Below the pieces are notes generated by a model. It did not search any database and had not been told where the DNA came from. It saw only the letters and a list, made by a program, of their open reading frames with translations. From CAZXBB01 sp964638815 (GTDB lineage: Bacteria; Planctomycetota; Phycisphaerae; Phycisphaerales; SM1A02): a stretch of 38,783 nucleotides of DNA. The stretch is taken from NCBI GenBank assembly GCA_964638815.1, contig CAZXBB010000302.1, positions 1 through 38,783 on the forward strand. Direction: 5' to 3'. Below, piece by piece: positions 1 through 8,743 of the stretch. Positions within the stretch are counted from its first letter, which is position 1. Every line of letters starts with the position of its first letter. The translations under genes and the position numbers were made by a program.

Positions 1-158
1 GCCCGGCGCCGATGAGAGCCGAGTCTGTCGCGTGACGAGACCCGCTCGGGATGTCGATCCGCCCGGATCCGATAACGCCCCGGCGGACCAACTCCCGCCC
101 AAGCCACTCGCGGAGCGGGTGGCGGTTTCCTTCTCCAGGGCCGCCGCTTGACCAGCCC

Positions 159-1595
159 ATGACCAGCAAGTCCAGCAAGACCACGCACCCCGGCATCAAC
201 GTGAGGATCTCGGCCGATCGCCTGACCGCGTCCATCGCGATCAGGGCGAACGTCAAGCGCTCAGCCGTGACCACGCAAGCGCTGATCGACTGCGCCGAGG
301 CTGCGGGCGTCGATGTGGACGACGCGGTGCGCGCCCGGATCGATCACGTTGCCCGCCGGGCGACGCTGGAGACCGGGGAGATCGAGGGCGTCATCGTCGA
401 CGTGCGGGCGCGCAATGCCGGAATCGAATGGCAGCCCGGATTCGACCCGGCCACGCCGCCGAAGCAGGCGAAGACCGAGGGGGACGTAGACCACTACAGC
501 CGCACAGTCTTCGTCAAGGTGAAGAAGGGTGATCACGTGGCCTTCGTGCGCCCTGCGACGGGGTGCCTCGACGTCACCGGCGCGCCGTTTCCCGATGACG
601 CGACGGCCACGGGGTTCACGATCGACGACGCGACGTTCCGCATCGGGGACGACGGCGTCGTCGTCGCCGGCATGGACGGCGTCGTGCTGATCGAGGGCCT
701 CGCCGTCTTCGTCTCGCGCCGACTCGAGATCCCGAAGTGCGTCGACTTCTCGACCGGGAACATCGACTTCGACGGCTCCGTGCACGTTGGAGACGGGGTC
801 AGGGACCGGTTCGTCGTGACGGCCGCCGAGGACGTCGCGATCGACGGGCTGATCGAAGGGGCGACCATCAACGCGGGCGGCAGTCTCTGCTGCGCCCGCG
901 GCATGGCGGCCAAGGAGCGCGGGACGATCCGTGTGGCCCACCACGTGGACATTGGATTCCTCAACAACGTGCGCGGCACCGTCGGCCGCAACCTGAACGT
1001 GCGCGGCGAGATCATGAACTGCGAGCTCCGGATCGCCCGCGACCTGGTGTGCCCGACGGGCGCGATCATTGGCGGCGAGGTCAGCGTCACGGGGAAGGTC
1101 GAGGTGGGCACGCTCGGATCGCCGCGCGCCATCCCGACCACCCTGATCGTCGGCACCGGCGGACAACCCGCCGATGACCTCGCGCGGGTGGACGAGCTGC
1201 TCGTCACGATGCGCGAGGAGATCGCGCAGAAGACCAGCCACTACGAGATGATGCAGCAGTCCGTCTACGGCATGACGGACGCTCAGAAGAAGGACCACAC
1301 GAAGTTCGGGCGCGAGCTGGCGGAAACGCGGGAGCGATTCGACGACCTGAAGGCGCGCCGGGCGCATACGGCGGCATCGCTTGCGAGCCGGAGGACGGTC
1401 GACGTTCGTGTCAGGAAGAAGATCAACCCCGGCTCCGTGATCGTGGTCGGCGGCGCCGCGTGGCGATTCGACCGTGAGCTCGCCGGGCCGATCGCACTGT
1501 GCCTGGACAATGAGGAGCACGTCGTCTACCGGCTCGCCTCCGGCGAGGCAAGGCCGATTTCCCAGATCGCCGTGCTCGCCGCCGACGCCGCATGA
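159..1595 (+). CDS. FapA (DUF342) family protein
   Basis: This 478-residue protein resembles the FapA/DUF342 family, polymerising beta-helical proteins first linked to flagellar assembly in Vibrio and found widely in non-flagellar contexts. Seen: an N-terminal alpha/beta part (about residues 1-120), then a central glycine- and valine-rich run of short beta strands typical of the DUF342 core (about 130-340), then a charged helical stretch with a likely coiled coil (about 350-410), then a short beta C-terminus. The frame is open from 51, but the ATG at 159 is preferred because the preceding residues are Pro/Arg-rich and unlike the family. The next gene follows after about 35 bp on the same strand, so they are probably co-transcribed. 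No flagellar genes are visible nearby, so a flagellar role cannot be claimed. The family assignment rests on overall pattern and is fairly secure; the function is not. Confidence 0.75.
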   Translation: MTSKSSKTTHPGINVRISADRLTASIAIRANVKRSAVTTQALIDCAEAAGVDVDDAVRARIDHVARRATLETGEIEGVIVDVRARNAGIEWQPGFDPATPPKQAKTEGDVDHYSRTVFVKVKKGDHVAFVRPATGCLDVTGAPFPDDATATGFTIDDATFRIGDDGVVVAGMDGVVLIEGLAVFVSRRLEIPKCVDFSTGNIDFDGSVHVGDGVRDRFVVTAAEDVAIDGLIEGATINAGGSLCCARGMAAKERGTIRVAHHVDIGFLNNVRGTVGRNLNVRGEIMNCELRIARDLVCPTGAIIGGEVSVTGKVEVGTLGSPRAIPTTLIVGTGGQPADDLARVDELLVTMREEIAQKTSHYEMMQQSVYGMTDAQKKDHTKFGRELAETRERFDDLKARRAHTAASLASRRTVDVRVRKKINPGSVIVVGGAAWRFDRELAGPIALCLDNEEHVVYRLASGEARPISQIAVLAADAA

Positions 1596-1629
1596 CAAGA
1601 GCACCGGTCTGGTGCGACGAGGGTTCGCC

Positions 1630-2433
1630 GTGAGCGTTTCCAGTAACCAGCAAGCCGGCCGACGGGCCATCAGCGCCACGGAGGAGGAGATCATCGCGCT
1701 GCTCGATCGCCTCGACGCCCAGGACGGCGACAGCGACGGCGGCAACCCGAAGCCGAAGGCTGACAGCTTCGAATACAGGATCGACTCCTGCGAAGTGGCG
1801 CTCCGGCACATCGGAGCGACGAACGAGGTCGTCTTCATCGTCCCCACCCGCAACATGAGCGCGGACGGCATGACGTTCCTCTACAGCGGGTTCGCCCACG
1901 CGGGCTCGAAGTGCCGGCTCTCGCTCCTGACGAACAACGGAAGCTCCGCCACGGTCCATGCCGTCGTCTCCGGTTGCCGGTATGTCGAGAACTGGATGCA
2001 CGAGATCTCCGTCGACTTCAGCGCCCAGGTCCACGCGGCGAGCTTCTGCCCGCCGCGCCCCGAGTGGTCCGCCCTCGTCCTCGTCGCCGACGACGACGAG
2101 TTCCGACAGGTTCGGCACTACCTGACGGCGCTGCGGGCGGAAGTGAAGCGGGCCGAGAACGGTGGTGACATCATCACCCAGGTCGGAAACGACAAGTTCG
2201 ATTGCGTGCTCGCGGAGCTCGACCCGCTCGGTCGCTCCGGCATCGAGGCGATCACGAAGATCCGCAGCAGCGGCTACGAGGGCGTGATCCTCGGCATCTT
2301 CGACGAGGGCGCTCCGGGGAAGGCCGACGAGGCGACGAGCGCCGGATGCACCCGGTGCCTCGACAAGCCCTACGGGCCGGAGCTGATCAAGGCCGTCTAC
2401 GAAGCCGTGCGCGCGGCGGCCTCCGGCAGGTGA
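1630..2433 (+). CDS. PilZ domain - degenerate receiver domain fusion protein
   Basis: This 267-residue cytoplasmic protein combines two signalling modules. Residues about 45-140 look like a PilZ domain: Arg50 and Arg59 precede an N-x-S-x-x-G motif (Asn75, Ser77, Gly80), the usual c-di-GMP-binding signature. Residues about 146-262 look like a CheY-type receiver, with the acidic pocket Asp154-156 and the conserved Lys246 before Pro. At the place of the phospho-acceptor Asp the sequence has Glu196 (FDCVLAEL), so phosphorylation is unlikely and the domain may be locked or purely a binding surface. The frame is open from 1474, but the GTG at 1630 has GAGG upstream and clears the preceding gene. 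It probably forms an operon with the FapA-like gene; c-di-GMP control of that polymer is an inference from linkage only. Confidence 0.72.
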   Translation: MSVSSNQQAGRRAISATEEEIIALLDRLDAQDGDSDGGNPKPKADSFEYRIDSCEVALRHIGATNEVVFIVPTRNMSADGMTFLYSGFAHAGSKCRLSLLTNNGSSATVHAVVSGCRYVENWMHEISVDFSAQVHAASFCPPRPEWSALVLVADDDEFRQVRHYLTALRAEVKRAENGGDIITQVGNDKFDCVLAELDPLGRSGIEAITKIRSSGYEGVILGIFDEGAPGKADEATSAGCTRCLDKPYGPELIKAVYEAVRAAASGR

Positions 2434-2499
2434 TCCACCCGGGACCGCTGACGAGCTCACCGTCGGCGCGGCGCCGGCTGCGTGGGCGCCTTGCTGACG

Positions 2500-5400
2500 T
2501 CAGCGCGAACACGGCCCCCACGTCGCGAGCACGGCCAGCACGTCACCGAAGCCGACGCGCCCGTCGCCGTCGATGTCTTCGGGCCCGCCCGGCTCCTCCC
2601 ACGCCGCGAGAACCCGCAGCAGGTCGCCGAAGCCCACGTCACCGTTGCCGTCAACGTCAGCGCGGCACGATTCGTCTGCTCCGCAGCGGTTGAAGAGCAC
2701 CGACACGCTTTCGCCCTCGAAGTCGTACGTCGCGATGTCGAGGTCGCCGTCGAGGTCGAAGTCCTCGACAATCGCGCCGAGCGGTTCTTCGCCCACGCCG
2801 TAAAGACGCACGCTCCCGAGCGTGCCGTCGCCGCGTCCGAGCAGCACGGATACCGAGTTGTCGCGGTCGTTGGCGAAGACGACGTCGAGCGACGCGTCCG
2901 CGTCGAGATCGACGATGGTGACGTTCGACGTGAGCGCGCCTGAGGGATAGTCCACCGCGGGTTCGAACGTCCCGTCGCCGCGCCCCAGGAGCACCGTCGC
3001 CGCGCCGAAGGTGTCGACGACGAGATCGACGTGCCCGTCCGCGTCGAGATCGCCAGCGCCGACCGCGCTCGCGGGCCCCGAGAGCGCCCGGTTCGGCGCG
3101 ACGTCGAACGTCCCGTCGCCGCGTCCGAGCAGGATCGAGACGTCCCGGGACGGGTAGTTCGCGACGGCGACGTCGGGTCGTCCGTCCTCGTTGAGGTCGG
3201 TCACGACGAGGCCTTGCGGCCCCAGGCCGGCCGGCGCGCTCAGACTGGTCTCGAACGTGCCGTCCGGGCGTCCCCGGATCACCGAGATTGCGAAGCTGTA
3301 GCGCCCGGTCATGACGAGGTCATCGGTGCCGTCCCCATCGACGTCGCCGAACGCCGCGTCGGCGGGGCTCGCGAGGGTGCCGAGCTCGACCTGGGCGTCG
3401 AACGTGCCGTCGCCGCGGTTCCGCAACAGCGAGAAGGTGTCGGTGAAGGAGTTCATCACGAGGATTTCGACGTCACCGTCGTCGTCGACGTCACGCGTCG
3501 TCGCGGTCTGGGGCCCCTGCCCGACGGCGTACGCGACGGGGTCGTCAAACGCCCCGTCGCCGCGGTTGCGCGCGACATACACATGGTCGTCGTCAAAGCA
3601 CGGCGCGACGGCGTCGGCCGCGCCGTCGCCGTCGAAGTCGCCGAAGGCTCCGAAGCGCGGATCCGGACCCAGCGGGAATGCGGGCCCCGACGCGAAGCCG
3701 CCGTTGCCGTCGTTGTGGAGGACGGCGACTCCCTCGTAGCCGACGAGACCGATGTCGGCATCACCGTCGCGATCGAAGTCCGAGATCCCGACCGAGAAGC
3801 CGGTGGTCGCCGCGTCGAAGCACACGACCGCGAACCCGCCGGCCCCGTCCCCGAGCAGGACGAACACGTCGCGGCTCTCGCCCGCGAGGACGAGATCGAG
3901 ATCACCGTCCTCGTCCAGGTCGGCAACGTTGACGTCGTATCCCAGGGACCCCGGCAGGGCCAGTTCTTCGCCCTCGAAGGTGGCGTCACCGCGGTTCCGG
4001 AAGAGCGCGAGCACGTCCCCGCCGGTGCACGGCACCGCGAGGTCGGGATCCCCGTCACCGTCGAAGTCGCCCGCGGCGATGGACCACGGCGCGGCCACAT
4101 CGAGCGTGAGCGGCGCGCCGTACCCGCCGGCCCCGTCGTTCAGCAGAACGGCGGCGTTGGCGTTCTGGTCGTTCGCCACTGCGGCGTCGAGATCGCCGTC
4201 GCCGTCGAAGTCGGCGAGCACAATGCCCCATGGTCCTCCTCCGCACCAGTACAGCACGTCGGTGGCCAGCGACCCGTCGCCGCGGTTGAGGAGCACCGAC
4301 ACCTCGCCGCGCGGACGGCTCGTGGTGAGGACATCGAGGTCGCCGTCGAGATCGATGTCCGCGAGCGCGAGGTCGGTCGGGTCGGTCCCGGTTCCGAAGC
4401 GGCCGAGATCGCGGAACGTGCCGTCGCCGTTGCCGAGCAACACGCAGACGCCGCTCGGGTTGACGAAGCTCACCGCGAGGTCGGCGATGCCGTCGCGGTC
4501 GAGATCGCCGGCCGCGACCTGGCGGAGTTCATGGCCGATCTCGTGCGGCGGCGCGGCAACGAACGTTCCGTCGCCGGTGTTGGTGAGCACGGACAGATCC
4601 CGATGACCGGCGACCACCGCGAGATCGCGGTCACCGTCGCCGTCGTAGTCGAGCGCCGTCATGCCAGTCGGCGCGCTGCCCAATGCGTAGACCGTCTCTT
4701 CGTCCCCCACGCGGCCGGCCCCGTCGTTGAGCAGCACGGAGACGCTCCCACCGAGCTGGTTCGTCGAGACGAGGTCGGCGTCGCCGTCGCCATCGAGATC
4801 GGCGGCGATGATCCTTCGGGCGACGCGGCCAACGCCGGCGCGCTGCGCGTCGTCAAGTACGCCGTCCCCTCGATTCAGCAGCACCGCGACGTTGTCGTCC
4901 TCGAGCAGGATCGCGACGTCGACGTCTTCGTCGCCGTCGAGATCGGCGAGCGCGAACCGGATCAGTTCGGCCGTGACGTCGAGGGCGTGGCGGATCGGTG
5001 CTTCGAACGTGCCGTCGCCGCGCCCGCGGAGCACATTGACGCTGCTCGCGGCGGGATCGCTCACGACGAGGTCGGGCACGCCGTCCCCGTCCATGTCCGC
5101 GCGGTCGGCGAACACCACCGAGTCACCGGCGTCGAACGTGGTCAGTGCGCCAAGGGTGCCGTCGCCTTCGTTGAGCCACACGCCGACCGCGCTCTCCCCC
5201 GAGGCGCGGACGACGACATCGAGATCGCCGTCGGCGTCAAGATCACCGGGCACGATGTCCCGGACATTGCCGTGCGCGGTGTAGACGACGTCATCCTCGA
5301 AGGTGCCGTCGCCCCGGCCGCGCCGTACACCGACGATCGCGTCACCGTACCCCACGATCGCGTCGAGCCGACCGTCCGCGTCGAGGTCGCCGAGCGCGAG

Positions 5401-5787
5401 CGCGGACGCGGAGCCCACGCCCCCCTGGCCCGGGGTCAGCTCGAACGTTCCATCACCACGATTGAGGAGCGCGAGGAGGGTGTCCTGATCCCGATCGAGC
5501 ACGACGGCGTCGAGATCTCCGTCATCGTCGAGGTCCCCGAGCCGGACGATTCCCGGCAGCTCGCCGAGGTCAATCGCGACAGGATCGGCGAACGTGCCGT
5601 CGCCATTCGAAAGAAGCACGGCGGACTCTCGTCCCGTGACGACGAGGTCGAGATCACCGTCGTCGTCGAGATCGCCGATGTCGAACTCCCACGGGCTCCC
5701 GGCTGTCGGAAACTCGCGATGACCGTAGGTCGGGCAGTCGGATCCCGCCGCAAGCGCGGCAGCGAGCACGATGGACGTGTAGGGCAT
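2500..5787 (-). CDS. secreted FG-GAP/VCBS repeat protein with GC-type dockerin tail
   Basis: This 1095-residue protein starts with a short signal peptide (MPYTSIVLAAALAAG, then Ser-Asp-Cys) and is exported. Nearly the whole length is about 20 tandem FG-GAP/VCBS units of some 49 residues, each with a calcium-loop-like GDLDxDGDxDLVV segment and a SVLLNRGDGTF segment, expected to fold as beta-propeller blades. The last ~55 residues hold two dockerin-like loops (DVDGNGDVGFGDLLRVLAAW and DIDGDGRVGFGDVLAVLATW) and end WGPCSR. The ATG at 5787 is chosen over the GTG at 5802 because GGAGG lies about 9 nt upstream of it. It is convergent with the PilZ-receiver gene. The repeated codon pattern leaves a very long open frame on the other strand, which is an artefact. 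Ligand and anchoring partner are unknown. Confidence 0.88.
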   Translation of the reverse strand: MPYTSIVLAAALAAGSDCPTYGHREFPTAGSPWEFDIGDLDDDGDLDLVVTGRESAVLLSNGDGTFADPVAIDLGELPGIVRLGDLDDDGDLDAVVLDRDQDTLLALLNRGDGTFELTPGQGGVGSASALALGDLDADGRLDAIVGYGDAIVGVRRGRGDGTFEDDVVYTAHGNVRDIVPGDLDADGDLDVVVRASGESAVGVWLNEGDGTLGALTTFDAGDSVVFADRADMDGDGVPDLVVSDPAASSVNVLRGRGDGTFEAPIRHALDVTAELIRFALADLDGDEDVDVAILLEDDNVAVLLNRGDGVLDDAQRAGVGRVARRIIAADLDGDGDADLVSTNQLGGSVSVLLNDGAGRVGDEETVYALGSAPTGMTALDYDGDGDRDLAVVAGHRDLSVLTNTGDGTFVAAPPHEIGHELRQVAAGDLDRDGIADLAVSFVNPSGVCVLLGNGDGTFRDLGRFGTGTDPTDLALADIDLDGDLDVLTTSRPRGEVSVLLNRGDGSLATDVLYWCGGGPWGIVLADFDGDGDLDAAVANDQNANAAVLLNDGAGGYGAPLTLDVAAPWSIAAGDFDGDGDPDLAVPCTGGDVLALFRNRGDATFEGEELALPGSLGYDVNVADLDEDGDLDLVLAGESRDVFVLLGDGAGGFAVVCFDAATTGFSVGISDFDRDGDADIGLVGYEGVAVLHNDGNGGFASGPAFPLGPDPRFGAFGDFDGDGAADAVAPCFDDDHVYVARNRGDGAFDDPVAYAVGQGPQTATTRDVDDDGDVEILVMNSFTDTFSLLRNRGDGTFDAQVELGTLASPADAAFGDVDGDGTDDLVMTGRYSFAISVIRGRPDGTFETSLSAPAGLGPQGLVVTDLNEDGRPDVAVANYPSRDVSILLGRGDGTFDVAPNRALSGPASAVGAGDLDADGHVDLVVDTFGAATVLLGRGDGTFEPAVDYPSGALTSNVTIVDLDADASLDVVFANDRDNSVSVLLGRGDGTLGSVRLYGVGEEPLGAIVEDFDLDGDLDIATYDFEGESVSVLFNRCGADESCRADVDGNGDVGFGDLLRVLAAWEEPGGPEDIDGDGRVGFGDVLAVLATWGPCSR

Positions 5788-5868
5788 GCCGGCATCCTCC
5801 ACCCCCAGTTACGCCGGCGCGGCCGCGGGGCTGCGCCGGAACTTCACCCGGGATGATGCCAACAGCCG

Positions 5869-5965
5869 CTACGCCCGGGTCGCGAGCACGATCAGAAGAT
5901 CCGGGATGTCGACCACGCCGTCGCTGTTGAGGTCGGCCGGGCAGTCCGCCCGTGCAGTCGCCCCA
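5869..5965 (-). pseudogene. remnant: C-terminal dockerin tail only
   Basis: On the minus strand the last ~30 codons before a TAG read as a single dockerin-type calcium loop (CPADLNSDGVVDIPDLL, then IVLATRA). The frame continues upstream, but its residues beyond about 5965 are Arg/Glu/Asp-rich and look like the antisense of another coding segment, so only the tail seems genuine. It lies upstream of the 5787 gene and directly abuts a coding remnant on the opposite strand. I read it as the 3' end of a lost dockerin-tailed gene, with the usual terminal WGxC motif already degraded to TRA. Confidence 0.5.
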
Positions 5966-5973
5966 GCCGGAGA

Positions 5974-6438
5974 GCAGCTTACGCTCTCGCCGGCGACGGC
6001 TTCGGCCCCGGCGGCGAGACCGATCTGCTGGTCGCCGAGGTGAACCTCGCCGAGATGCCCCGCCGTCCGGCCCCCGGTCGCTGCGGCTGCGTCTTCGCCG
6101 AGGTCGGCACGCCCTCGACGCGCCTGCTGTTCGACTGCTTCGTCCACGACGAGGTCTACGAGGACAAGGACCCGCGCCTCGTCCTCCACGACACGGCGTA
6201 CGACGGCGTCGTCGATCTCAACGATCCGGCCGCGGACGTCGATCGGCTCGATCCGCTCGAGTCGATCCAGCAACTGGGCCGGGGCGCCGGCGCGGCCCTC
6301 GACGCCCCAATCCCCCGCCATGCCGACGTCCTCCGTCACGTCTTCGCGAGCCCCGGCTGGGATGAGACGAAGAACCGCGCCGATCGCTGCGCCGTCGACG
6401 ATCCGATGCACGCCGCGCAGGTGTCGATGGTCTTCTGA
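5974..6438 (+). pseudogene. remnant of an unrecognised protein (C-terminal part)
   Basis: From about 5974 the plus strand reads as ordinary protein without a convincing start: DGFGPGGETDLLVAEVNLAEMP, then a mixed alpha/beta sequence with FDCFVHDEVYEDKDPRLVLH, ending VSMVF and TGA at 6438. A GTG at 6040 could start a 132-residue product but no ribosome site is obvious. The composition (balanced Val, Leu, Asp, aromatic residues) differs from the Arg-rich shadow frames, which is why I treat it as truly coding or formerly coding. The left edge meets an inverted dockerin remnant, so the 5' part was probably lost. I do not recognise the family. Confidence 0.42.
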
Positions 6439-6447
6439 GTTTTTCCT

Positions 6448-6475
6448 TTGTCACGTCGGTCGCGGCGCGTACCCT
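6448..6475 (+). promoter_or_regulatory. possible sigma70-like promoter
   Basis: TTGTCA (6448-6453) and TACCCT (6470-6475) are 16 bp apart and lie 30 bp upstream of the ATG at 6505. The -35 box matches the consensus at five of six positions; the -10 box is weak. This is consistent with a promoter for the dockerin-tailed gene but is not proof. Confidence 0.3.
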
Positions 6476-6504
6476 GCAAGGTGTCGAACGACGGGAGGGT
6501 CGAC

Positions 6505-8589
6505 ATGAGCCCACGCCGCTCCGCCATCTCCGTTTCCGTCCTGCCGATCGCGACGCTCACGTCGATCGCGCCGGTGACGCTCGCCGCCGACATCGTCGAT
6601 CCCGGAGCGGGCCCGCGCCGCGCCGGCAACGTCATCTACGACAACGGCGATCCGAACGGCGTCAACGGGTACAGCAACACCGACGGGGGCGTGTTCGGCT
6701 TCCGCCGGGGACTGCTGGACGACTTCGTCGTGCCGCCGGGCGAGACCTGGTTCGTGGACGGCTTCCAGTGGCACTACGTCATCGCGATCACCCCTCCGGG
6801 CGCCGGGGCCGAGATCGCCTTCCGGCGCGACGACGCCGGCACGCCGGGACCGATCTTGCAGCGCGTCGACCTGACCGCGTACACCGAAACGGTCACCGGC
6901 CGGATCTTCTTCTCGCGCAACGAGGTCGAGGCCTGGGCCGGCTTCGAGCCGGTCGCGCTGGCCGAGGGTCGGTACTGGATCGACGCGGCGATCACGACAC
7001 CCGAGAACACGTTCTGGCTCACGGCGGATCTGCGTAACGAGGAATGCTGGGTGGATTACGATGATCTCTGCGGGTTGTGCCCGGGGAGCGAGCAGTTCGA
7101 CGTCGAGTCGGACCTCGCGTGGGATCTGCGAGGAACGGTGGATTCGTCGGGCGTCGGCGCATGCTGTCTCGCCGACGGTGAGTGTCTCCAGACGAGCTTC
7201 GCCGAATGCGGCGGCATGGACGGCCTCTACCAGGGCGGCGGCGTCGAGTGCGCGGGAGATTTGTGCGGCACCGTCGACGCATGCTGCTTCACCGACGGTA
7301 CGTGCACGCCGGCGACACCGCCCTTCTGCACGCTCGCGGGCGGCTTCCCGGCCGGGTCCGGAACGAGCTGCGAGACCTTCGAGTGCGTCGCGAGCGGAGC
7401 GTGCTTCGCCCGCGACAACGGCTATCCCTCGGGAAACAATCCGCGCGCGATCGCGGCCGGCGACATCGACGGCGACGGGGACGCCGACGTCGTGGTCATC
7501 AACCCGCCGTCGGACGCCATCTCGGTGTGGCGCAACGACGGCAGCGGGACGCTCGAGAACCTCGCGGGCTACGACACCGCCAACATGCCGGTCGCACTGG
7601 CGCTGGTCGATCTCAACCAGGATCAGCGGCGCGACGTGGCGGTGGTCGGCCAGGACCCCGGGGCCGTCTCGATCCACCTCAACAACGGCGACGGCACGTT
7701 CGCGAACGTCGAGTACGCCGCCGGCGCGATGCCGACCGCCATCGTCAACGGTGATCTCGACGCGGACCTCGACCAGGACCTCGTCATCGCCGACGCGGCG
7801 CTCGATCGCATCGTCGTCCTGCTTAACGACGGCGCGGGCGTCTTCGGATCGCCCGTGCCCTACGCCGCGGGGACGACCCCGAGCGCGCTGCACATCGGCG
7901 ATCTCGACGGCGACCTCGACCTCGACGTCGTCGTGGCGAACGCCGGCAGCGACAATGTCGCCGTGCTCGAGAACAACGGCAACGGGACGTTCAGCGCCGC
8001 GGTCTTCTACGCGGTGGCCGACGACCCGGTGGACGTCCTCGTGCGCGATCTCGACGGCGACGGCGATCGCGACATCGCCGTCGCGTGCGCGGGCACCGGG
8101 CAGGTGTCGGTGCTTCTCAACAACGGCGACGGCACGTTCGCGGGCGACGTCCGGTATGTTGCCGGCTCCACGCCGAGCGCGATCGCCGTCGTGGACGCGT
8201 TCGCGACCGGCACCGGCGACCTCGTGGTGACGGACACGGCGAGCGACGAGGTGTTCGTGCTGCTCAACGACGGCGCGGGACTGTTCCCGTCGCGCGTGAA
8301 GTACGACGTCGACGCCGGCCCGGCCGACGTCGCCGCGGCGGATCTCAACGGCGACGCGAACCCCGACCTCGCGGTCGCGGCCGAGGGCGACCACACGGTC
8401 GTCACGCTGTTCAACCTGTGCACGTGCACGGGCGATCTCAACGGCAACGGCGCCGTCGACTTCGCCGACATCCTCGCCGTCCTCGCGGCCTGGGGCATGG
8501 AGGACGTGCCCGAGGACCTTGACGGCAGCGGCGTCGTCGACTTCGGCGACCTCGTGCTCGTGCTCGCGGCGTGGGGCCCGTGCTTCTGA
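6505..8589 (+). CDS. secreted FG-GAP repeat protein with N-terminal beta domain and GC-type dockerin tail
   Basis: This is a 694-residue exported protein. Residues 1-28 form a signal peptide ending LAADI. Residues about 40-195 form a beta-rich domain (IYDNGDPNGVNG, LLDDFVVPPGETW, FWLTADLRN) that recurs in the gene at 12546. Next come two cysteine-rich knots starting GACCLADGEC and DACCFTDGTC (about 210-290). About seven FG-GAP units (DIDGDGDADVVV, VLLNDGAG) span roughly 300-635. The C-terminus has two dockerin loops (DLNGNGAVDFADILAVLAAW and DLDGSGVVDFGDLVLVLAAW) and ends WGPCF. The ATG at 6505 is preceded by GGGAGG (6493-6498). The layout suggests an extracellular or surface-attached protein; no enzyme motif is visible. 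Confidence 0.88.
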   Translation: MSPRRSAISVSVLPIATLTSIAPVTLAADIVDPGAGPRRAGNVIYDNGDPNGVNGYSNTDGGVFGFRRGLLDDFVVPPGETWFVDGFQWHYVIAITPPGAGAEIAFRRDDAGTPGPILQRVDLTAYTETVTGRIFFSRNEVEAWAGFEPVALAEGRYWIDAAITTPENTFWLTADLRNEECWVDYDDLCGLCPGSEQFDVESDLAWDLRGTVDSSGVGACCLADGECLQTSFAECGGMDGLYQGGGVECAGDLCGTVDACCFTDGTCTPATPPFCTLAGGFPAGSGTSCETFECVASGACFARDNGYPSGNNPRAIAAGDIDGDGDADVVVINPPSDAISVWRNDGSGTLENLAGYDTANMPVALALVDLNQDQRRDVAVVGQDPGAVSIHLNNGDGTFANVEYAAGAMPTAIVNGDLDADLDQDLVIADAALDRIVVLLNDGAGVFGSPVPYAAGTTPSALHIGDLDGDLDLDVVVANAGSDNVAVLENNGNGTFSAAVFYAVADDPVDVLVRDLDGDGDRDIAVACAGTGQVSVLLNNGDGTFAGDVRYVAGSTPSAIAVVDAFATGTGDLVVTDTASDEVFVLLNDGAGLFPSRVKYDVDAGPADVAAADLNGDANPDLAVAAEGDHTVVTLFNLCTCTGDLNGNGAVDFADILAVLAAWGMEDVPEDLDGSGVVDFGDLVLVLAAWGPCF

Positions 8590-8660
8590 CGACGTTTCTG
8601 ACGAATCCCCGAGACCGTGACCGGTGACGCTTTCGGCCCTCTGCGCGAAAACGTCGCCCG

Positions 8661-8677
8661 GCCGGTTTCAAACCGGC
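8661..8677. promoter_or_regulatory. perfect inverted repeat in intergenic region
   Basis: GCCGGTTT-C-AAACCGGC is a perfect 8-bp dyad with a one-base centre, in the 155-bp gap before the ATG at 8744. CATAAT at 8689-8694 is a possible -10 box just downstream, so the dyad would cover the -35 area as an operator might. It has no T-run, so a terminator is less likely. No regulator can be named. Confidence 0.25.
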
Positions 8678-8743
8678 GAGAGAGCCACCATAATCGACCT
8701 GGGAACGGTGGGGGCACGAAACGCCTTCGCAGGAGGAATCTCC

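Noticed and set aside
3031..5856. 941-codon open frame on the plus strand, antisense to the FG-GAP repeat gene
   Set aside because: It mirrors the repeat codons of the minus-strand gene, has no signal peptide or known domain, and its residues (Val/Glu/Arg/Asp strings) are those expected from antisense reading of GTCG-rich codons.
6451..8394. 647-codon minus-strand frame opposite the 6505 gene
   Set aside because: Antisense of FG-GAP repeats; no independent start signal or domain.
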